A DNA stretch of 48,995 nucleotides from Thermomicrobiales bacterium (GCA_020432165.1 JAGQGU010000044.1:1-48995); one strand, 5' to 3'. Shown: positions 7,991 to 16,942, numbered from the stretch's first letter. Notes: generated from the sequence alone by a model not told the origin. Made by a program: numbers and translations.

Positions 7991-10585
7991 ATGAGTAGTA
8001 TCTCTTCACCCAACCGTCAAGAAGAGCCACGCTGGTTGGCCTGGGTTGTGCCAACGCTCATGCTCGCTCTGATCGCGCTCTCTGGTATCTCGATGGCCGA
8101 TACGTGGAGTGGTGAGAACTCCTGGCGTCTTGCGGTCATCGCTGTTGTCGCGGGCATCTTCTCCATGTTGCTTTCGCGAAGCCGCGTCTTCGATGGATTC
8201 GCCATCATTCTCGCACTCGGAGTCGGATTGATCTTTAGCGCGGTCATGACTGCGGTCTGGACAGAATATCTGACTGGTAGTGCCTGGGACCGCATTCAGG
8301 CATTTCCGCGACCAGTCTGGGATGCGCTCTTTCGTAAAGGTGTCGATGGCGAGATCCGGGACCTCTCCGCAGAGTTTCTTTTGTCTTTCACGATCTGGCT
8401 CACCGGTTGGATTGCCGCATGGATGCTGGTTCGGGTCGATGCCGTTGGTCTGGCGATTATCGCGCCGGTCGTACTGATCCTTGCCAATCAGCAGGTGGCC
8501 GATACCGTTGGCGCTATCTACATCGTGATTATGGTGGCATTGTGCGTGGTCATCGTCGTCACCGCGCGTATCGCCTCGCGGGAACGTTCCTGGAAGACCC
8601 GTCGGATGCGCGTGGCCCATTCACTCATGTTCAAGGTTTTCAGCGTTGGCATCATGCTCGCCATCATTGTTTCCAGCACGATGGTGCTCTCGCCATCGGC
8701 CTGGAGTCAGACGGTCATACGACCCCTGATTGAGAACATTGGTGACAAAATCGAGACGGCCCAGCAGGAGTCCAGTAGCTGGCTGGGGAGTTGGGGTAGT
8801 TCCTCAGCTGTTCGCGATGACGCCAGCTACACGGAATTCTCCGATTCGTTTGGTATTGGTGGTCCGCTGAATCTTACCGACGCGCCAGAGGTGCTGGTGT
8901 ATGTGGATAGTGAGTCAGCACCATACCTGACGGCACGGAATTATGACTACTACACCGGCCGCGGTTGGTCATCGAGCTCGATCGACTTCCGCGATAACTC
9001 TGGCAGTGTCCGTCAATCGCCCGAGCTTCGTTACAACCCCGGTTGGGAAGTTGCACTCAGCGCCGATGCCCGCAACTCGCGGGAGAGTGTTACCGCTCAG
9101 GTGCGGGCTTTCAACGATCGCTCACAGGTGCTTCTCACTATCGATTCCTATCTGAGTGCGGATGTACAGACGGTCGTACGCATGGGATGGTCGACCGTCA
9201 ATGATGAACCCTTTGCGGTGACAGTGAGCACACTCAACACGCTCCCACCCGATGTGCAGCTTCTGGCCAATCTTCTCCTCCAGTCGCAACTCACCGGCGA
9301 TGTCACCGATTGGGGGCCATCGGCAACATCGGGATCATTGCAGGCGGCAATCGATAACGAGGTGGACGATCTCGCCCGACGAGGTATCACGGTGCGTTGG
9401 GATGCCTCCGCTGAAGGGATTGTCGGCAGTATCTATGTCACTGGACGCTTACCCGAGTTTGATGATGTCGAGGTTGTTTTTGGAACGACGTTGCCGGCGA
9501 GCGAAGGATACAGCGTCACTGGTTTGACCAGTATCGCCACCGATGACGAGTTGATTGATGCCGGAACTGCTTATCCGGATTGGGTTACCAGCCGGTATCT
9601 GCAGACTGGCGATACGATCACCGATCGCACGATCGAGCTTACACACCAGATTGTTGGTGATGAGACAAATCCATATCGGCAGGCTGCGCTTATAGAAAGC
9701 TGGTTGCGCGCGAATATCGTCTATGACACTGATGTCGATGCGCCTCCTGATGGCCAGGACCTGGTCGACTATGTGCTTTTTGACAATCGGCGCGGATATT
9801 GCGAGCACTACGCTGCTGCCATGACTGTCATGTTACGAGAGTTGGGCATCCCGGCGCGGGTGGTGGTTGGGTATGCCCCTGGTGACTACGATCCAGCGAG
9901 CGGCGGTTATATCTATCGTCAGAGCGATGCCCACGCCTGGGTGGAAGCCTATTTCCCTGGATATGGCTGGATCTCGTTCGAGCCAACTGCGAATCGACCC
10001 CTGGGAGAATTTGCACTCCAACCGGGGAGTAGCAGTGAATCTGGTGAGCAGGCAGCGGCGCAGCCGACGAGCCAACCTGAATTCCCAACTGCCGATGTCT
10101 CCACTCCCGATGTGAACGTGGACAACTCTCTGGCAACACCTCAGCCAACTCCTACCGAATCCGCCGGCGGTCCGCCACAGGTTGTGGCATCCACGGATTC
10201 CTCTACTGGACCTCCCGGATGGTTGATGCCTGCCGCAATCACAACCGCTGTCGGTGCCATTCTGGGTGGATCGATCTGGTTCGCCTGGAATTGGGGATTC
10301 CGCGGCCTTAGCCCGGTTCAGGTGCTAATGAGAAAGGTGCAGCGAGTTGGGCGCTGGTTTGGTGTTCGCTCTAGCCCCACCACGACACCACGGGAGTATG
10401 CACGCCGGTTTGATGCAACGGTCGGCAGCGTTTCCGGACCGGTCAAGCGGATTACCCGTGCTTACGAGATTGAGACCTTTGGACCTGGGCGATTGCGGGA
10501 CAGTGTGGTGACGGATGCCCAGAACGCCTGGAAAGAGATTCGGCATCTTCTTTGGCGCTTCCGCCATCGGAAAGGCAAACCATGA
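7991..10585 (+). CDS. Membrane-bound transglutaminase-like protein (TgpA/DUF3488 type)
   Basis: The 864-residue protein has an N-terminal multi-helix membrane region (roughly residues 15-240). A large extracytoplasmic region carries a transglutaminase-like core with Cys604 (RRGYCEHYA), His648 (SDAHAWVE) and an acidic third position Glu664 (ISFEPT). A Ser/Pro/Thr-rich linker, one further helix (about 740-760) and a cytoplasmic DUF4129-like tail follow. The catalytic residues look intact, with Glu in place of the more usual Asp. The architecture matches TgpA-type proteins of MoxR-DUF58 clusters, proposed to act in cell-envelope protein processing or crosslinking; the substrate is unknown. The ATG at 7991 lacks a clear Shine-Dalgarno. 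Its last four bases overlap the next start (ATGA). Confidence 0.9.
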   Translation: MSSISSPNRQEEPRWLAWVVPTLMLALIALSGISMADTWSGENSWRLAVIAVVAGIFSMLLSRSRVFDGFAIILALGVGLIFSAVMTAVWTEYLTGSAWDRIQAFPRPVWDALFRKGVDGEIRDLSAEFLLSFTIWLTGWIAAWMLVRVDAVGLAIIAPVVLILANQQVADTVGAIYIVIMVALCVVIVVTARIASRERSWKTRRMRVAHSLMFKVFSVGIMLAIIVSSTMVLSPSAWSQTVIRPLIENIGDKIETAQQESSSWLGSWGSSSAVRDDASYTEFSDSFGIGGPLNLTDAPEVLVYVDSESAPYLTARNYDYYTGRGWSSSSIDFRDNSGSVRQSPELRYNPGWEVALSADARNSRESVTAQVRAFNDRSQVLLTIDSYLSADVQTVVRMGWSTVNDEPFAVTVSTLNTLPPDVQLLANLLLQSQLTGDVTDWGPSATSGSLQAAIDNEVDDLARRGITVRWDASAEGIVGSIYVTGRLPEFDDVEVVFGTTLPASEGYSVTGLTSIATDDELIDAGTAYPDWVTSRYLQTGDTITDRTIELTHQIVGDETNPYRQAALIESWLRANIVYDTDVDAPPDGQDLVDYVLFDNRRGYCEHYAAAMTVMLRELGIPARVVVGYAPGDYDPASGGYIYRQSDAHAWVEAYFPGYGWISFEPTANRPLGEFALQPGSSSESGEQAAAQPTSQPEFPTADVSTPDVNVDNSLATPQPTPTESAGGPPQVVASTDSSTGPPGWLMPAAITTAVGAILGGSIWFAWNWGFRGLSPVQVLMRKVQRVGRWFGVRSSPTTTPREYARRFDATVGSVSGPVKRITRAYEIETFGPGRLRDSVVTDAQNAWKEIRHLLWRFRHRKGKP

Positions 10586-11481
10586 AAACGTTGCTTGTTG
10601 CCGGTGCCATCAATACCGATCTTGTTGCCCAGGTTGAGCGGGCGCCAGAAGTTGGAGAGACGGTGATTGGCGGCACCTTTGCGGAGTTTGGCGGGGGAAA
10701 GGGTGCGAACCAGGCTGTGGCCGCAGCGCGCTCTGGAGCCTCTGTGGCGCTCGTCAGTGCGGTTGGTGATGACGCATATGGCGAGGCGCGCTTACGCGGT
10801 TTGCGAGCCGACGGTATCGATACCGGTGCCATCGCGACGATGAGTGGGTCTGCTTCGGGTATCGCGATCATTATTGTTGAGGCGTCGGGCGACAATCGCA
10901 TTTGCGATTTACCCGGAGCGCGCGAGCATTTGACACCCGATGCTGTTTCCCAGGCCTATATCGCGATTCAGCCGGATGCTGTGCTGGCTACAAACGAGCT
11001 CTCACCTGATTGCTTGCGGGTTCTTTTCAGCCAAGCCCGTCAGGCTGGTGTGCCGGTATGGTTCAATGTGGCTCCATATACCGAATCCGCACGGGGACTC
11101 ATCCCGTTGGTCGACACATTGATGGTAAATCGCGGTGAGGCTGAGGACATTCTTGGTGTTCGTGGTCACGAATATCCTATCGATGAACTCGCTGCCGGAT
11201 TACGGCAGCAGGGTGTGAAGCGTGTAGTGATGACGCTCGGTGGCGATGGTGTACGTGGTTTCGATGGCGATGCTGACTTCGTGGTTCCGGCGCTCCAGGT
11301 ACATGCCGTTGATACAACCGGGGCAGGGGACACCTTTGGCGGTGCCTGGGCCGCTGAAACGCTTCGTGGAGCGGGTTTTTCTGAGGCGCTGAACTATGCC
11401 AATCGCGCGGCGGCCGTCTCGGTGACGCGACCAGGTGCGCAGAGCTCAATCCCGACCCGGGATGAGGTATTACGTGACTAG
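10582..11481 (+). CDS. rbsK: PfkB-family sugar kinase, probable ribokinase
   Basis: The 299-residue kinase phosphorylates a sugar or nucleoside with ATP; ribose is the likeliest substrate by similarity. PfkB signature 1 is seen as [19 protein letters not shown] followed by SAVGDDAYG (about residues 38-65). Signature 2 is [14 protein letters not shown] (about residues 245-258), containing the catalytic Asp and anion hole. The frame is open upstream, but the ATG at 10582 overlaps the transglutaminase stop in ATGA and gives the standard [13 protein letters not shown] start. Its own stop overlaps the start of the YdjC-type gene. No ribose transporter is nearby, so specificity stays open. Confidence 0.88.
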   Translation: MKTLLVAGAINTDLVAQVERAPEVGETVIGGTFAEFGGGKGANQAVAAARSGASVALVSAVGDDAYGEARLRGLRADGIDTGAIATMSGSASGIAIIIVEASGDNRICDLPGAREHLTPDAVSQAYIAIQPDAVLATNELSPDCLRVLFSQARQAGVPVWFNVAPYTESARGLIPLVDTLMVNRGEAEDILGVRGHEYPIDELAAGLRQQGVKRVVMTLGGDGVRGFDGDADFVVPALQVHAVDTTGAGDTFGGAWAAETLRGAGFSEALNYANRAAAVSVTRPGAQSSIPTRDEVLRD

Positions 11482-12282
11482 TCTCAGAAAGCTCGTGATC
11501 CATCATGACGACCTTGGAGGGAGCCATAGTGCGAACATGGCCTTCGTGGAGTTGGTTGATGTAGGCGTCGTGACATGTGGATCGGTGATGGTGCCTGGGC
11601 CATGGTTCAGTGAGGTTGTTGAGATCGCCCATCGGCGGCCAGATCTTGATATCGGCGTGCACCTGACCCTGACTTCAGAGTTTCCTTGCTACCGTTGGAG
11701 ACCACTTACATGTGGTCGGTCCCTGGTGGATGCCTTCGGGTATTTCTGGTCTGATCTGACTGGTGCGAGAACCGCGGAACCTGAGGAAGTCTACATCGAA
11801 CTGAAGGCACAGATTGATACCGCGATCGCTGCTGGTATCGATGTGACACATCTTGATTCCCATATGGGGACGATCTGGCAGCCGGAGTTTATCGATGTCT
11901 ATCTGCAGCTTGGTCAGGAGTACCACCTGCCGATTGTAGTGACTCGCGATGTGCAATCACTTTCGGCCCCTCACTCAGACCTCAGTGGTGTTTTTGATCG
12001 CTTGCAGAACAAGGAAATCCTGATTTTCAGAAATTCCTCACTACTCCCTTTGAAGAGACTCACCCAACTCTTGCTGACTATCACAGGATTTTCAGTCAGG
12101 CGGTGGTTGGACTCAACTGGTGTGGATTCCATTTCGCGACACCTGGTGATATCGAATATCTAGCTGACGATGCCAGCACCAGGATATCGGAATACACCGT
12201 TTTTAGGTCTGGGGAGACATTGTTGCCGGATGATTGCCAGCTCGTTGGGATGCGTGGTTTGCGTGATGCAATGCGTGCTTGA
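11474..12282 (+). pseudogene. YdjC/ChbG-family carbohydrate deacetylase, frameshifted
   Basis: The gene starts at GTG 11474 (GAGGT 7 nt upstream), overlapping rbsK by 8 nt. The first ~175 residues carry family motifs: LVIHHDDLGGSHSAN, DIGVHLTLTSE and THLDSHMGTIWQPEF, which hold the metal-binding Asp and His residues. The reading frame ends at 12163 with a tail unlike the family. From about 12000 the -1 frame instead encodes a natural continuation (PFEETHPTLADYHRIFS, LNWCGFHFATPGDIEYLAD) ending at 12282, giving a family-like length near 270. A single missing base between 11998 and about 12030 would explain it. It is either a real inactivating mutation or a sequencing error. The family removes acetyl groups from short N-acetylated sugars. 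Confidence 0.8.
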
Positions 12283-12287
12283 TCCCC

Positions 12288-12357
12288 ACCCGCAAAAGGT
12301 TTAGCCCCTTACACGATTTCCAATCGTGCGCACCAGGTCGGGCTATGCGATCCATCC
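12288..12357 (-). pseudogene. Truncated tRNA-Ser(GGA) remnant
   Basis: Read on the minus strand, this is a degenerate copy of tRNA-Ser(GGA) (13041-13129). It keeps the acceptor 5' strand (mutated), D arm, anticodon arm with loop TTGGAAA, variable arm and the first strand of the T stem. It ends abruptly at the T loop, so the T-stem 3' strand and acceptor 3' strand are missing. The homology continues through the spacer up to about 12391. Confidence 0.85.
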
Positions 12358-12391
12358 TTGCGCCGATGTGTTGTATCGCAATCTCTGCGGC
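12288..12391. repeat. Direct repeat, copy A (tRNA-Ser fragment plus spacer)
   Basis: About 104 bp match 13060-13163 (offset 772 bp) with roughly eleven substitutions. The right end of the match falls exactly where the next tRNA (Ser-CGA) begins in copy B. The two copies flank a short segment with a single gene, the GyrI-like protein. Confidence 0.85.
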
Positions 12392-12430
12392 TAGCGAGGA
12401 TTTGTCTGTTTCCCTCCCATGCTCGCTGAC

Positions 12431-12943
12431 CTACGTAATTCTCCGGATCGGCACCCACCATTCCCACCTGCTGCCGTGCTCGGTGTTGGTATTCTCGACT
12501 TCGATCACGTTGATCTGACTTCCCGGTCCATCGAATCGTTCATAGCCTTCTGGCATTGGCGCGGTTTCCTGATACGCCTTCGTGTACCAAAGACCGTTTT
12601 CTCCCGAGGCTTCCTCTGCATCCTCCATCCAGTCGGTGGTAACTACAAGGTATTCACGGGCAGGATATTTCCCAAGGACGTACCCCTCTGGTACCTCGTC
12701 GATGTCGCCGACAATCGTTCCAGGTGTGTAGGTAATACTTTCGGAGTTATTGTTGTGATAGAGAATCATACAGGTGTATTGATACAGCCCATGTTGAGCG
12801 TTTATCTCGTATCCACCCGATCCGATGAAGTCTCCCCAGACCGCTCCCATGTCCGAGTCCAGCGGGTACTCTTTACCCAGGAACAGGAATTCATCATGCT
12901 TCGTTTGGAAAGTTTTGATCGCTGGTCTGCTGTCGTCTGCCAT
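12431..12943 (-). CDS. Probable GyrI-like / AraC effector-binding-domain protein
   Basis: The 170-residue acidic protein has no signal peptide or membrane segment. The segments DMGAVWGDF, KYPAREYLVVTTDW and the ending WEWWVPIRR resemble stand-alone effector-binding (GyrI/Cass2-type) domains. These bind small hydrophobic or cationic ligands without a DNA-binding domain. The call rests on pattern recognition only. The ATG at 12943 has GAGAGG about 6 nt upstream. The gene lies alone between an intact and a decayed copy of tRNA-Ser(GGA), so it may have been acquired. An antisense frame of similar length (12419-12949, plus) has no such features and is treated as a shadow. Confidence 0.6.
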   Translation of the reverse strand: MADDSRPAIKTFQTKHDEFLFLGKEYPLDSDMGAVWGDFIGSGGYEINAQHGLYQYTCMILYHNNNSESITYTPGTIVGDIDEVPEGYVLGKYPAREYLVVTTDWMEDAEEASGENGLWYTKAYQETAPMPEGYERFDGPGSQINVIEVENTNTEHGSRWEWWVPIRRIT

Positions 12944-13040
12944 CGCTAGCCTCTCGTATCTTCATCCAATCTCTTGTAAGTGTAGAGTAGATGAAAACGC
13001 AAAAACGCGAGCCTTGCCAGGTTCGCGTTTCTGCTTACGG

Positions 13041-13129
13041 CGGAGGGGGCGGGATTCGAACCCGCGAAGGGTTTAACCCCTTACACGATTTCCAATCGTG
13101 CGCACTAGGCCGGACTATGCGACCCCTCC
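13041..13129 (-). tRNA. tRNA-Ser(GGA)
   Basis: The cloverleaf has acceptor GGAGGGG (13129-13123) pairing with CCCCTCC and discriminator G at 13041. The anticodon stem CACGA/TCGTG closes loop TTGGAAA, giving anticodon GGA (UCC/UCU codons). The long variable arm is typical of type II tRNA, and the T loop is TTCGAAT. The genome reads CCG after the discriminator, so CCA is added post-transcriptionally. Confidence 0.96.
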
Positions 13130-13163
13130 TTGCGCCGATGTATTGTACCGCAATCGCTGCGGC
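13060..13163. repeat. Direct repeat, copy B (most of tRNA-Ser(GGA) plus spacer)
   Basis: This is the intact partner of copy A at 12288-12391. It covers the tRNA from the T stem to the 5' end and the 33-bp spacer to the neighbouring tRNA-Ser(CGA). Confidence 0.85.
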
Positions 13164-13249
13164 GGAGAGGGCGGGATTCGAACCCGCGGTGCCTTTGACA
13201 GCACACTGCTTTTCGAGAGCAGCACCTTAAACCACTCGGACACCTCTCC
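13163..13249 (-). tRNA. tRNA-Ser(CGA)
   Basis: Acceptor GGAGAGG (13249-13243) pairs with CCTCTCC; the discriminator is G at 13163. The anticodon stem CTGCT/AGCAG closes loop CTCGAAA, anticodon CGA (UCG codon). A long variable arm is present. CCA is not encoded (CCG follows). Confidence 0.96.
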
Positions 13250-13292
13250 GCGCGAGATTGTACCAGTTTGGCGGCACTCTGTCACAGATATG

Positions 13293-13880
13293 CTAGGACG
13301 ACACGGTGTATCGGTTGAAAGTGACGGCGGTGTTCTCGAGGATGCCATCCAGATCCCGCAGAATGGGCAAGCGGGACATCGTATCGGCAAATGGTGCCAG
13401 CTTGAGTGAAGCATGGCGTTCTGCCATTGTGGCGGCAACTCTTTCGATCATACGCACCGCCCGGTCTTCGCCCTGAGCTTCGTATTCGGATAGCGCGAGA
13501 GTAATCAGCAGGCTTTCATCCTGAGCCGCCAGAATGGCACCACGAGCATCTTCGCCGTTAACTGACGCTGTGACCCAGATGGTCGCAACGTCTCCGTACA
13601 GACCATCACGCTCGCTCATGCTGCCGATTCTATCGGTGGGCATATCAGCGATGTTGACCGCAGCGAGACCCTCATCTGTGACATTAGCGAGTTCATCCAC
13701 GGCGATGTCATAACCGTTCATCGCGGTGTCCGCGAAAACAATCGCCCAGGCAACGAGACGGATTCGCTCGCCGGTGGAGGGGACATCTCCCGCTATCTCG
13801 CGATAGCCATATTGCAGTGAGCCGATGGTTGGATCGAGCGTGGCGGCGGCAGATTCCTGAAGAAGGTATGTTGGAACCAT
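13293..13880 (-). CDS. Conserved-looking protein of unknown function
   Basis: The 195-residue soluble protein starts MVPTYLLQES at an ATG with AAAGGAG 8 nt upstream, a strong site; the frame is open further upstream but unsupported. It has no Cys, no signal peptide and no membrane segment, and is rich in Ala, Asp and Glu. I do not recognise a family. Its placement downstream of the TfoX-like gene on the same strand, between tRNA genes, gives no functional clue. The good ribosome site and distinct protein-like composition argue that it is real. Confidence 0.75.
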   Translation of the reverse strand: MVPTYLLQESAAATLDPTIGSLQYGYREIAGDVPSTGERIRLVAWAIVFADTAMNGYDIAVDELANVTDEGLAAVNIADMPTDRIGSMSERDGLYGDVATIWVTASVNGEDARGAILAAQDESLLITLALSEYEAQGEDRAVRMIERVAATMAERHASLKLAPFADTMSRLPILRDLDGILENTAVTFNRYTVSS

Positions 13881-13954
13881 GGTGCGTGCTCCTTTGTGTG
13901 GGAGCCTCAGTATAGCGGACTCATGGTCAATTTCTCGCGGTCCGTTGCTCTCCG

Positions 13955-14230
13955 TCACTCGCAGCCCGGTTGTTCGATCTGGTGGTCCTGATAGAACTCA
14001 TGGAGACTGGTGCGGGTCGCGAGATCGAGATGATGCCAACGCATACCCTGGATGGCTCCCTCCAGCGCGGAGAGGCGAGATAGGCATGCCGAGGGATCAA
14101 TCTGCTGAATGCGCAGCCACGCCTCTCTGGAACCTGTCCCCCGCAATTGCTCAAAGGTCGTGATACCAACTGCTTCGAGTTGACTCGCCGTATCCCTGCC
14201 GATATTGGGGAGTTCTTCCAGTTCGCTCAT
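13955..14230 (-). CDS. TfoX C-terminal-domain protein
   Basis: The 91-residue protein begins MSELEELPNIGRDTASQLEAVG, a helix-hairpin-helix-like opening, and continues with SREAWLRIQQIDPSACLSRLSALEGAIQGMRW-type sequence typical of the TfoX C-terminal domain (PF04994). Stand-alone versions are widespread; TfoX itself links to competence regulation in proteobacteria, but that role should not be transferred. Two in-frame ATGs exist (14236, 14230). The second has GGAGG 9 nt upstream and gives the family start. Confidence 0.85.
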   Translation of the reverse strand: MSELEELPNIGRDTASQLEAVGITTFEQLRGTGSREAWLRIQQIDPSACLSRLSALEGAIQGMRWHHLDLATRTSLHEFYQDHQIEQPGCE

Positions 14231-14275
14231 GCGCATGTGCCTCCGTTTGGCCGGAGTGTACCACGCGAAAACACG

Positions 14276-14301
14276 AAAGCCGTCTCAATCGAGACGGCTT
14301 T
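14276..14301 (-). terminator. Terminator after tRNA-Arg
   Basis: AAAGCCGTCTC / GAGACGGCTTT form a perfect 11-bp stem with an AATC loop, 8 bases beyond the CCA of tRNA-Arg on the minus strand. It has A/T tracts on both sides, so it could act in either direction. Confidence 0.85.
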
Positions 14302-14309
14302 GTGTATGC

Positions 14310-14385
14310 TGGTATGCCCGGTAGGAATCGAACCTACGGCCTTTGGGTCCGCAACCCAACGCTCTATCCCCTGAGCTACGGGCAC
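14310..14385 (-). tRNA. tRNA-Arg(GCG)
   Basis: Acceptor GTGCCCG (14385-14379) pairs with CGGGCAT, with a G1-U72 wobble; discriminator A at 14313; CCA encoded at 14312-14310. The anticodon stem TTGGG/CCCAA closes loop TTGCGGA, anticodon GCG, reading CGC/CGU arginine codons. The T loop is TTCGATT. GCG at this position is less usual in bacteria than ACG. Confidence 0.93.
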
Positions 14386-14435
14386 ATGTGCGTGCGAGGC
14401 ACAGTATAGTGCGCTTTGCTATAGCGCTGCAACTG

Positions 14436-14528
<93 letters not shown>

Positions 14529-14544
14529 AGTCGCAGGCGATAGT

Positions 14545-15591
14545 CTACCAGATTATCTGGCCCGGCGTCGACGTTTCGGAACCCAATTCTTGGGAATCAT
14601 CCTTCGAGACCCGTGATGAGGCGACCATTCTGCTGTGGCGGCGATGGAGCAGCTGTGTCAACAGTGTTAAATGCGGGAACTCAAGCAGCATACCGACCAC
14701 CAGGGCCGCATAGATCACCGGTTGATCGGGTATCGCCACCATCGTGATGGCCAGCATGAGTGGTGCATTGCGAGCGGCCGTGCTCATGCTCAGCAGGGCA
14801 TGGTTTTCATACGAAAGATGCAGACGATTGCTGATTCCTTCGGCCAGAAACCAGGTGCAGACAAAGAAGGTGAAGACGGCTGCGAGGATATACGGCACCA
14901 AGTTCGCCTGCTCCAGAATCGTGCTGATGTTCGCTGCGAAAACACAAACGACGACCAACAGGATCGCAATCATGGAAAGCCCCGATATTCCTCTGGAGAG
15001 AGGCTTTTTGACACTCTCTGGCGAGTAGTGACCTACCAACTGGATCACTGCCGCGATAATCACCGGAATCACGAACCACCCGTAGATCGTCTCGCCGGTC
15101 TGCGATATCTGGGTGGATACCTGATTGGGTGTGAACAACCAGATATAGATCGGGTAGAGCGCCAACTGCGTCGCCATGGAGATGGGGATGAACATCATGC
15201 CCAGAGCTGTGTTGCCCTTTGCCAGTCGGGTGAAACTCAGAAACCAGTCGGTACATGGACTCATGAAGTAGATCACAAGACCAATCATGGCCAGCTCGTG
15301 TCCATGCAGGAACACCCTGGCCAATCCATACCCCAGAAACGGGATGACGGCGAAGTTGGCGATCCACAAAGCGATGAGAACCGGTCGATCCTGTCGACTC
15401 AGCCTGACCCGGGAGAATGGCACTTCCGCGAAGAGGAGTGTCACCAGGGCCAGGATGGTGAAATCGAGCCAATCATCGGCGAATGATGAGATGCGCGCCG
15501 ATGATTGGCCGAGCAACGAGCCGACCAGAATCGCGCCAAGGAGCATGAATGTGTGCGTGTACTTTCGGAAGAGACTGGTGAGCCTAGGCAT
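14545..15591 (-). CDS. ACR3/BASS-family transporter, candidate arsenite efflux permease
   Basis: The 348-residue integral membrane protein has about ten hydrophobic helices, the fold of the bile acid/arsenite (BART) superfamily. The segment MSPCTDWFLSFTRLAKGN aligns with the ACR3 signature whose Cys is needed for As(III) transport; that Cys is present. The start is ATG 15591 with GGAGG 6 nt upstream, overlapping the flavoprotein stop by 8 nt, so the two are coupled. The C-terminal 30 residues are polar and probably cytoplasmic. Arsenite is the best guess for substrate, but sequence divergence from classical ACR3 leaves other metalloid or anion substrates possible. No arsR or arsC of the arsenate-reductase type is adjacent. 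Confidence 0.75.
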   Translation of the reverse strand: MPRLTSLFRKYTHTFMLLGAILVGSLLGQSSARISSFADDWLDFTILALVTLLFAEVPFSRVRLSRQDRPVLIALWIANFAVIPFLGYGLARVFLHGHELAMIGLVIYFMSPCTDWFLSFTRLAKGNTALGMMFIPISMATQLALYPIYIWLFTPNQVSTQISQTGETIYGWFVIPVIIAAVIQLVGHYSPESVKKPLSRGISGLSMIAILLVVVCVFAANISTILEQANLVPYILAAVFTFFVCTWFLAEGISNRLHLSYENHALLSMSTAARNAPLMLAITMVAIPDQPVIYAALVVGMLLEFPHLTLLTQLLHRRHSRMVASSRVSKDDSQELGSETSTPGQIIW

Positions 15592-16942
15592 GAGCGACCT
15601 CCGCATCTTCGCGGGCGTCTACGGCCTCGTCACAACAATCCTCGCCGCTTTCTCCGCAGGCACATCCTGAGCCGTGTTCTTCCAGCCACGCATCACAGGC
15701 CGAGCAGAGCCCTCGTTCGGGTAGTTGCAGCACGATTTCGTTCGCCGATTCGTCGTCGCAAAGTTCAGCCACCACCGATCGCACTTGCTCATATCCGGTA
15801 TAGAGCAGGAATGTGCCGCAACGACCATAGCTTTTGCTGCCAAGAATGAAGAAGTCCGGTTCTGGTTGGCGCAAGCGATCCACACCATGCGGCGGCACCG
15901 TCCCGCAGGCGTTCCGGTCTGGATCAATGAGTTCGGCGATGTTGTACACGCATTCGAAGATCGAGAAAATCTCTGTGCGGAGTTCCCGTTCGATTGTGAG
16001 ATCGGGCTGAAATCCGGTACAGGCGACGATGCGATCGACAACGGGAAGTTCCCCCGTCGCTGACTCGATACGCAAACCCTCGTCGGTGAGCGCCACATCG
16101 GTGATGCGCACGCCAGTGAGGAGTTGAACCTTACCGCTTCTCACCAGCTCCCGCGTGTCCCGACGAAGCAATGTCCGTTCGTTGAGAAACGAGTCATCGC
16201 CACAGGCATCGCTTTGTTCGTCCCGACGAATCGCCCAGTAGACCTGGGTGTCTGGTTCGGCTTCGGCCAGGGCAACGAGATCGCGGACGACATTCATCGC
16301 CGAGTGACCGCTGCCGACGACGAGGGTGCGTTTCCCCGCATACGTCGCGTGTTGAACGCCGAGAACATCCGGGATGCCATATTCGATGCACGTCGCGAGT
16401 TCTGCTGTATCGCGGAGGGGGAGACCATTGGCGAGGATAGAGTTTGGATGTCCCCACGTTCCACTGGCATCGATAACAGCGCGGCCATAGAAGCGCTGGC
16501 TCTCGCCGTTGACATCGCAGACTACCTCGAAAGGTGCTGTGCTGCGGCGATCTTCGGTGATGCCAATGCTCTGGCGGGCGATTCCCGTCACTCGGTGAAC
16601 GAGGCGAATGTTCGGTTGGATCTCGGGAAGGTTCGCCAATGGCACCAGGTAGCGATCGCGTAGTTCACTCCCTGTTGGATAGTCGTCATCGGATGGCGGA
16701 GCCCATTTGGTGATCTCGAGGAGCTTTCGCGCGACAGGATCGATATTGTACTGCCACGGTGTGAAGAGCTTCACATGTCCCCATGCGCATTGCGATGATC
16801 CGACGGTGTCGGCCTGATCGAAAAGGATGAATGGTTCGTAACGGAAGGCCAGATGTGCCGCCGCCGCCAAACCGATTGGACCCGCACCGATAATGATGAC
16901 GGGCAGCTCGTTGTAAGCCTCAGTGCTGAGATAAACAGACAT
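15584..16942 (-). CDS. FAD/NAD(P)-binding monooxygenase-like protein with Cys-rich tail
   Basis: The 452-residue flavoprotein has an FAD Rossmann motif VIIIGAGPIGLAAAAHL near the N-terminus, a second dinucleotide motif TLVVGSGHSAMNVVRDL in the middle and an ATG-type motif VACTGFQPD. The overall fold resembles flavin monooxygenases encoded in some arsenic islands (ArsO-like); the reaction is unknown. The last 50 residues contain seven Cys (CSAC, then CAC, then CC), mixed with Asp/Glu, a possible metal- or metalloid-binding tail. The start at 16942 (SD-like GGGA) is preferred over ATG 16975, which lies inside a palindromic operator candidate. It is coupled to the downstream ACR3-type transporter. 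Confidence 0.8.
   Translation of the reverse strand: MSVYLSTEAYNELPVIIIGAGPIGLAAAAHLAFRYEPFILFDQADTVGSSQCAWGHVKLFTPWQYNIDPVARKLLEITKWAPPSDDDYPTGSELRDRYLVPLANLPEIQPNIRLVHRVTGIARQSIGITEDRRSTAPFEVVCDVNGESQRFYGRAVIDASGTWGHPNSILANGLPLRDTAELATCIEYGIPDVLGVQHATYAGKRTLVVGSGHSAMNVVRDLVALAEAEPDTQVYWAIRRDEQSDACGDDSFLNERTLLRRDTRELVRSGKVQLLTGVRITDVALTDEGLRIESATGELPVVDRIVACTGFQPDLTIERELRTEIFSIFECVYNIAELIDPDRNACGTVPPHGVDRLRQPEPDFFILGSKSYGRCGTFLLYTGYEQVRSVVAELCDDESANEIVLQLPERGLCSACDAWLEEHGSGCACGESGEDCCDEAVDAREDAEVAHA

Noticed and set aside
12419-12949. 176-codon plus-strand frame opposite the GyrI-like gene
   Set aside because: Similar in length to the minus-strand frame, but without Shine-Dalgarno or domain features; the minus frame has both.
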